NCBI GenBank assembly: GCA_030077755.1
Contig: JAQJZZ010000010.1
Location: 682,001-746,000, forward strand
Reading direction: 5' to 3'
DNA: 64,000 bases
DNA from: Filosporella fistucella
Taxonomy: Eukaryota > Ascomycota > Leotiomycetes > Helotiales
Numbering within the stretch: the first letter of the stretch is position 1; every line of letters begins with the position of its first letter. Shown piece after piece: positions 57,280 through 64,000 of this stretch. The notes under the pieces are model-generated. The model was not told the origin of the DNA. It did no database searches and was given only the letters and a program-made list of their open reading frames with translations. The translations under genes were made by a program, and so were the position numbers.

Positions 57280-60200
57280 TTCTATTGTTCTGCTCCAGAT
57301 TATCAGACCATTAAACTAAAGAAATCTAAAAAGAAACAATGCAACGCGTGGACCTCACCGAGAACTAACTTGTATTTGTGAAAGATAAATTAGACCTTGA
57401 GGGCGTGAAGAAACAAATTGTTTACTGTAAACGAGTGTGCGAGGTATGGGGTGTCAGTGTCCAGCAGGTTCAATGGAGCTGGAGACACAGCTTTCATATA
57501 ATATGTGTAACTGACCAACAGTCTAAATGTTTGCCCCCACCTTCATCGATCCTGTTGGCCTAGGTGCATCACGGTAGAATGTGATAATATTTCAGAGCAT
57601 TGTGATCGCCTAAGGTCAGAGGTACATAGATACGGCCATGGAAAGTTGGTTCCTCCTTACGGAGGTAGTCAAAGCCCTCATGGCGGGGGTCACGGCAAGC
57701 TGCATAGTGGCATTCGCGCATGGCGACTAGTCAGGCCACTAGCCTGCGCGACATAGCGGCAGGCCCTACAAACAGAGTCGGTCTCCCTATCTACGCGGTC
57801 TCGACGAGGCTATTCAAGTATTTGGATTATCTGGGCGGGCTGAGACCAGAGGAGAACAAACCATGTTGTATGGATTACCGAGAATTAAGTATTATAGCAG
57901 TGTCTTGAGTGATGAAACGAAGCCACGACAGACAAAGATATATACAGCAACATCCTGCCAAATCTGCCTTGTGTCAAATGAAATTATGGAGAGTGGATGT
58001 GACATGAATGATGCCAGCTGCCATGAACCGTACTACTCGCACTCTCCTGTACTTTTGACAGCCATGACCCCATCTAACTCACCAAAAGACTTTGCTTCTT
58101 TGAGCGGTATATGTGATGGCAGAAAACGACAGGTACTGGTAACAGTGACGACATAGCAAACAACCTGGAGCTCCACTTCATGAGCGACGGTTATCGTACT
58201 ACGCGTAACAAATGTGACAAACGTATGCCTGTGGCACTTGCAATAACAGATTCATGGAAGGAAGATGGAGCTACGTGATAAGTAATGGCTGTAGCAGAAT
58301 CCCTTGGCCTCGAATGCACCTCGACAATGATGTATGCATGCAAGACAACTCATCCGATGCACGATTAGCTGAATATCTCCCGCGTATGAGGCTTCTTGAA
58401 ATTCTATTTAAATCAAACGACTGCCACAGCTTTGATGCAAGTTCAAGGGAAAATTCTTGACCGCCTGATGGACCATGCCACAGGTCACCAGACCGACTTG
58501 CACGCAAATCGAGATTGCCTAAGGGAAGAACGCCGCCAGCAAAAAGTGCAAGTATGTACCTTAAGCAAACTTTCGCCTGTCTTTTCCCCAGCCCCAGGTT
58601 GTCCAATCAATCAAATCGACCAATCACTGGTTCAATGCTGCTTTGTGTTTGCTGAAACGTCGCAATAAATCAGCCACAGCACAATCACTATGCTGTGGGA
58701 ATCAAAGAAGCCATTGAGCGTTATGTTGTACAACGCTCGGTGCAGTATGGTTGTATCATTTCCAGAAACTGTTACAACTGTTTGGAGCGACCGATCAGCA
58801 TTTCCAACGAACACAGATCCACATTCAGATAACAGGGGCGAGCAAATATTGCACAGGCACACACACGCTTGAACTATGAATGCATACTGGCAAATAGAAC
58901 AAATTTGAAGGCCACCACCATCCGAAAAGTTTCTTGTGGAGGTCCAAAGTGAGCAGGGAGGATAGCCACAAAGATTCTGCATAAGCCAGCCACTTACTGT
59001 TGTGTGTCAATATGATCCTCGTGAGAAATCATTTACGGAATAAGTATAACTTTTATGGCATACTCATCAAAATGGCCCAGGATATACAAATACGAGTCGC
59101 AGATTGCTGGCATCACATCAGCTATAACCAATATGGCAACATTTTATATGAGAAAAGGGGGTCCAAGTCCTCGATTAAGATCAACAGTGTTCGAGCAACG
59201 TTGATAGGCATCCTAGGAGATTTCGAAGATATTGCTGTGAAGGATCAGATTTGGGAAACAGTGTTGTGGTATCTTCTTCTGTAACCAACGAGGCTGTGTC
59301 ACTACCGAGCTTTATTCTTGTGTCACTGCATACCGGCCGGCAGAACCATATGCAAAGTGACGAATATTCGTCCCCGGGATGCCGAGGACTGTCAACAATA
59401 CGAGCCCGGATTGGGGCGTGCATGAGAAGCTGGGCTCCTGGATCTTGCTCCACATCAGCTAGGGAGGTGCCATTGCCTATCTGAAAAGACTGTACGAAGG
59501 GAGTGACAAAATATGTCGATAATCAGCTAGGGAGCTGAGTCTTGAGTTCAAGACCGGCCTCACTGGACCATTGAAAGACGTCGATCTAATATATCTGGAA
59601 TTCAACGCAACTGGAATCCGAGCGGCATACTTCAGGGATGATATCGCGGTAGCTTCTCGATGAACTCAGCAGCCTCCGTGTGACGTGCACAAGAGCAGCA
59701 ACGCTTGCCACTTTATCCTCAAGACCCAGCGCTACCTTCGACCAGGTACACCCAGAGCGCCTTTATCAAACGGGGACCGGAGTGGTGTCCCCGTAATCCT
59801 CCTGCACTGACCTGATCATTTGGTTGGCTTAAATCTATGCTACAGCCTCTGATATGATAGCTGCTGGCAGCGTGCACGTGGAATTTGATGCAGGAGAAGG
59901 CACCGGACAATTCTTCGGTGGTTACCCGCATCTTCGACATAGAGAAAGACTGAGATTCCCTGAAGTATGCAGCCATCCGGACGGACTCAAGTCCTAGCCA
60001 ATAGAGCACCTTGTATCTGAGAGATCCCGGTATGTGTTTTGGTGTGGGGTGAAATACTGCACGGCATGGAGGAGTACAATTGAGAATATCGTCCGCAATG
60101 TATGCATTTAATACGTCGAGAGAGCATTCTCGACCTGTTCGCGTCCCTGCTTGAATAGGGCACAGTCATGTACTCGATCGGACACGAAGGGGTAACGATA

Positions 60201-60840
60201 AAGAAAGGTTGGATTGAAAAGAAAATTCTGAAATGCAAAGTAAGGATCGCAGTGCCACATCAAAATCTGTCGGTTGGGAGCTATTCGTAGACACAGGCGC
60301 TGCCCTATCCCGGGGTAAGATATTCGGGACCAATAACGACAATTGGACGAGGCAGATAAATGAGATCGTGCGTGCGAGATCGGGGGCTTGGTTTGATCTT
60401 TAGATCTGCGGGAGATCAGCTCTAGGATGAGGTTTGAGCAATGCAGCCGTCAACATTGTTGATTTTGGTGCCTGGCACGTGAGAGCGAGGAGGCTAACTG
60501 CTGACTTCATTTATTGGGCGTACTTCGTAAGATAAGATGCGCAAAGGTGAGGCTATAAAAAAGGCTTGAAAAAAGGATATTGAAAGTGGGACGCGAGAGG
60601 AGAAGATACATGAGAGCGTTCCTGGAGTGAAAAGGGAGAGGAACATTCGTCGCGATGTTTTGATCTCGTAAACTTTAGCCTCATTCTCGGATCAAAATTT
60701 AAGGTTCACGGGAGGCAAAATCAACGTCCACCAACTCAATATTGACAACTGCGTCCCACAACCAAGCGCAACGTGAGAGGCATTGGACTCCTTTTATCTT
60801 GATGTAAACTCTCCTACCTTTCAACCTCATCTGGCGCAAA
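57280..60840. other. Gene-poor stretch of 3.5 kb
   Basis: This is the largest gap in the window. It includes the upstream regions of the zinc-cluster factor (reverse) and the PPIL4-type cyclophilin (forward). Open frames are short and without family motifs. I see no transposon ends or terminal repeats. It could be a large regulatory region, a non-coding transcript or an old degenerate element. Confidence 0.5.
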
Positions 60841-62302
60841 ATGAGTGTTCTACTCGAAACTTCCGCTGGCGATATCGTCATCGACCTGCTGGTCGACTAC
60901 TCCCCCAAGCTTTGCGAAAAGTAAGCAGCAACCCCTCTCCCCACGTCTATAATAACTGAACACATAGAACCTAACACACCGCTCCCATAGCTTCCTCAAG
61001 CTCTGCAAGATCAAATACTACAACTTTTCCCCCATATACGGCGTCCAGAAAAACTTCTCATTCCAAACCGGCGACCCATTGGGTCCAGATTCGAAAGAAA
61101 GCGATGGCGGAAGCTCAATATGGGGCGTTATTGATGGTCCTGTGAAGAGGACTTTTACGGCCGATTTCCACCCCAAGTTGAAGCATGCTGAGAGGGGGAC
61201 TGTGAGCATGGCGACCGCTGCCTCGTCGAGGGATCCCGATGAACGCCTTGCCGGCAGCCAATTCATTATCACATTAGGAGACGACCTGGATTTTCTGGAT
61301 GGCAAGGCTGCGATATTTGGCAAGGTTGTAGAGGGTTTTGACGCGCTGGAAAAGATCAACGACGCTTTCTGCGACGAGAAGGGCAGACCTTTGGTAGATA
61401 TCAGGATAAAGCACACTGTTATACTGGACGACCCTTACGATGACCCAGCTGGCCTTGTCGAACCTCCGGAGTCTCCTTTGCCATCGAAAGCTCAACTTGC
61501 AACAGTAAGAATTGGAGACGATGACAATTTGACGGAAGAGACCGATGCCGAAGCGGTGGAAAAGCAACGGCGAGAGAGAGAAGCTAGAGCTCAAGCCCTG
61601 ACTTTGGAAATGGTAGGAGATCTGCCATTTGCTGAAGTTAAGCCACCGGAGAATGTGCTCTTCGTCTGCAAACTCAATCCTGTCACTACAGATGAGGACT
61701 TGGAATTGATCTTCAGTCGCTTTGGCAAAATTCTTTCCTGCGAAGTCATTCGTGACAAGCGTACAGGCGACTCGCTACAATATGCCTTCATTGAGTATGA
61801 GGACCAGACCTCTTGCGAACAAGCATATTTCAAGATGCAAAGTGTACTTATCGATGACCATCGTATTCATGTTGATTTCTCACAATCCGTATCAAAATTA
61901 TCGGACACGTGGCGCACAGCTACAAATTCGAAGAGGAGACAAGGTGGTGGCGGTTTCGGTGGTGTGAGTGGGTTGGAGAAGAAGAGACAGTACAAGGTGG
62001 AGGGCAGAGAGAGGAGAGATAGGTACGGCATGGTTTATGATGAGGATGAACTGCGCAAGAGACACGAAAAGGAAGGTGGTTACAGTGCGGACAAGAGGGA
62101 GAGAAGCAGAAGCAGGAGTCCACAGAGGGATTATGGTTCTAGAGATGATAGGAGAGGTGCCGAAAGAGATAAAGGAAATGATCGGTACAATGACCGTGAC
62201 CGGGATGGTAGACGAGGTCGCGGTGACGATGGCTACAGAGATCGGGGTGGAGACAGGGACAGAGACAGGAGAGGACGAGGTGGTGATGGCTACAGACGAT
62301 AG
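60841..62302 (+). CDS. CYP6: Cyclophilin with RRM and Arg-rich tail (PPIL4/Cyp6 type)
   Basis: Two exons, 60841-60920 and 60991-62302, give 1,392 nt and 463 aa. Residues 1 to about 165 are a cyclophilin domain ([50 protein letters not shown]). An RRM spans roughly 246-325 ([39 protein letters not shown]). The C-terminus is rich in Arg, Asp and Gly, with RSRSRSP and [18 protein letters not shown]. This layout defines the PPIL4/Cyp6 family. The plant relative CYP59 binds Pol II and RNA, so the protein is probably nuclear and acts in transcription or RNA processing. The cyclophilin motifs differ from those of CypA, as is usual for this group, so isomerase activity may be low. Confidence 0.95.
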
Positions 62303-62559
62303 TTGCAATCTTCTACGAGGAGTATGGCGTTTTCTGGCGGGATGGAACACAGGGTAACAAAACGAGTTTAGAAAATCAATGCAAACTGTTTATTCATCTA
62401 CTCATACAAGGCGTTTGAAAAAGTGATCAACCCTGCTAACGTGGAATAAAGATGAATGCGAAATGTGTAGAAGGGGGAAAAAAGAACAATCTTACAATTA
62501 AGAGCAGATCTTCAAAGCTCATACTCTCACACATAGTCCCTCCTCTAATCAATGCCACC

Positions 62560-63963
62560 TTATTCGCCATCCTTCTTGCAAGAAACACCAAGCACATATC
62601 TGACACCCATCAAGATATCTATAGCCCCGAAAACACCCTCACGCTCCATCCGAGAGGTCCTTACCGCGTAGCCACTGCTAGCCTTGAACTCTAATCCCAG
62701 CCAGGTAGCACACATCTCTTTTGTAGCGAAACCCAAAACGGAGTCCTCACCGAGTTTGTCTGGTTTCCAGGTGCCATTCTGGTTGGTGGGGATCGGGGTT
62801 GGAGTTGTTGGGGCGCAGGTTGGAGGTGTGACGTTGTTGACTTGTTTACTGGGCTTGGATGGTGTTTTCGGAGTTGGGTTGAGATAGGATTGTTCAGGTG
62901 CCGAGGATTCGGCTGTTGGTGGTGAGCTCGTGATAATGGTCTTACGGCCTGAGCGATTGGTTTGGTATTGAATCGGGAATTCATGAGGAGCGCAGCCCAT
63001 TGGTTGAGAGTTGGCTGGGGTGAATATATTCGATAAAGGTCTAGGAGGGGGGTGCATTCCTTCGGCGAGCGGTGATGAGCTTTGAATCATACTGTTACGA
63101 CGTGATCCTCGAGAATTGGGCGAGAAAGTGTTCATGGTCGCATTTGAGACCGTTGGCATTGCGGGAGTTGGGGAAGATAGTGTACCAACACGTCGGCGCT
63201 TTTGCAACTGTCTCGCAGAATCGGCGTTTGTAAGTGTACCAACGGTGTGAGTTGTTGTTTTGACAGCTGCAGGAAGTTGAGAAATACCGATTGTTCCCAT
63301 GCTACTTCCAGCACTAGTTTGTCGTCCAACGCTCTGCCCGATGAGTGGACTAGAAGAATGTCCGCTCCTAGGAGTTGGTGTCTTTCTTCCGTATGAGCTT
63401 TGGCTGTATGTTCTGGTTGTGAGCGGTCGACTTGTATTAGGAGCTGTAGTATGCTGCTCGGTTTTAGAACTGCCTCCCTGCTCGATCTTCTTAACGGGTA
63501 CCTTAAAGGCCTTTGAGGTTCTAGTTGTTTCCTCCGAATCGTTTCCTTTGGCTGAAGTGATAGGATCAACTGACTGTGCCCCATGCTCACCCTCAATCTT
63601 CGAAGTGTCTTGACTAGCAACCATTAACATGCCTTCTTGGGCGTCGCTATTCCGAATATTGTGTGAGTTGTCGATAGGAAAAGGCTTGAGAGTCCGAATC
63701 GGAGATGTCTCGCGAATATAGAAGTCTCCAGTGGAGCGCCTTTTTACTTGAGGTTGGTGATTGCCCTCATTTGTCAACATGGAATCACATAAATTCCCAC
63801 CACTGACTCCAACTTGGAGTTGTGGCTCAGATATCTTGCTTATCGTGGATTCATGCTTGCGATTTCTAGTAACGCGGCCTGCGCTGCTCTCTCCAAATGA
63901 ATGAGCAACTTCCACCGTAGGATTTTGCGGGTCAAGCAGCCCCTTCAATTCCCTAGATGCCAT
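62560..63963 (-). CDS. Uncharacterised disordered protein, 467 aa
   Basis: A single open frame starts at an ATG at 63963 (MASRELKGLLDPQNPTVEVA) and stops at 62560. Most of the protein is disordered and rich in Ser, Thr, Pro and Asn (for example KTPTPRSGHSSSPLIGQ). Only the last 60 residues look ordered (LGFATKEMCATWLGLEF, EGVFGAIDILMGVRYVLG). That short hydrophobic C-terminal block may be the conserved core. No family is recognised. It lies tail-to-tail with the cyclophilin gene, 257 bp apart. The long frame without introns and the codon pattern support a real gene. Confidence 0.75.
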   Translation of the reverse strand: MASRELKGLLDPQNPTVEVAHSFGESSAGRVTRNRKHESTISKISEPQLQVGVSGGNLCDSMLTNEGNHQPQVKRRSTGDFYIRETSPIRTLKPFPIDNSHNIRNSDAQEGMLMVASQDTSKIEGEHGAQSVDPITSAKGNDSEETTRTSKAFKVPVKKIEQGGSSKTEQHTTAPNTSRPLTTRTYSQSSYGRKTPTPRSGHSSSPLIGQSVGRQTSAGSSMGTIGISQLPAAVKTTTHTVGTLTNADSARQLQKRRRVGTLSSPTPAMPTVSNATMNTFSPNSRGSRRNSMIQSSSPLAEGMHPPPRPLSNIFTPANSQPMGCAPHEFPIQYQTNRSGRKTIITSSPPTAESSAPEQSYLNPTPKTPSKPSKQVNNVTPPTCAPTTPTPIPTNQNGTWKPDKLGEDSVLGFATKEMCATWLGLEFKASSGYAVRTSRMEREGVFGAIDILMGVRYVLGVSCKKDGE

Positions 63964-64000
63964 CGTTCGTTGTTTCTTTTGCAGTGGTAACTTCGGAAGT

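Overview
This window is nuclear DNA from a filamentous ascomycete. Most genes are cut by short GT-AG introns of about 45 to 135 nt, many exons are very small, and intergenic gaps are 0.3 to 3.5 kb. The gene repertoire is fungal: a Som1/Flo8-type LisH regulator, a Zn2Cys6 factor, a seven-knuckle Gis2/CNBP protein and a Helo-like/ULD protein. The content best fits a leotiomycete, perhaps Sclerotiniaceae, but that placement is inference. No rRNA, tRNA, CRISPR array or intact transposon was found by eye.

Layout. 1-16.4 kb holds housekeeping and metabolic genes: the 5' half of RPB2, a zinc alcohol dehydrogenase with a GC-AG intron, a MOSC-ferredoxin reductase fusion, the Som1-like regulator, TRAPP subunit BET3, and the U5 snRNP 40 kDa WD40 protein divergent from BET3. 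18-23 kb holds a two-helix membrane protein and the Gis2/CNBP zinc-knuckle protein. 24.2-26.6 kb is the first accessory zone: a decayed Helo-like/ULD gene followed by SPRY-domain sequence. 27.8-34.7 kb carries the meiotic recombinase DMC1 (13 exons), RRP7, a dienelactone hydrolase and a small gene with two possible splice products. 34.8-40.1 kb is one 1,747-residue acidic disordered protein. 41-46.8 kb holds a Thr-rich secreted protein with a hydrophobic tail, EFM3, RPS24, a tiny Cys-containing secreted candidate and an uncharacterised protein. 47.1-51.4 kb has TDP1 with three ubiquitin-interacting motifs and an F-box protein. 52-55.5 kb is a second accessory zone with a broken aspartic-protease-like gene and membrane-protein remnants. 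55.7-64 kb has a Zn2Cys6 factor, a gene-poor 3.5 kb stretch, a PPIL4-type cyclophilin and a disordered protein.

The genes do not form one pathway. Several serve basic gene expression: RPB2 in transcription, the U5 40 kDa protein in splicing, the PPIL4-type cyclophilin probably also in RNA processing, RRP7 and RPS24 in ribosome production, EFM3 in translation-factor methylation and Gis2 in mRNA binding. DMC1 and TDP1 act in DNA exchange and repair. The accessory zones hold the decayed genes. Exon boundaries were set by hand from splice signals and checked by reading-frame arithmetic; where every exon is listed, the exon lengths sum to a multiple of three.
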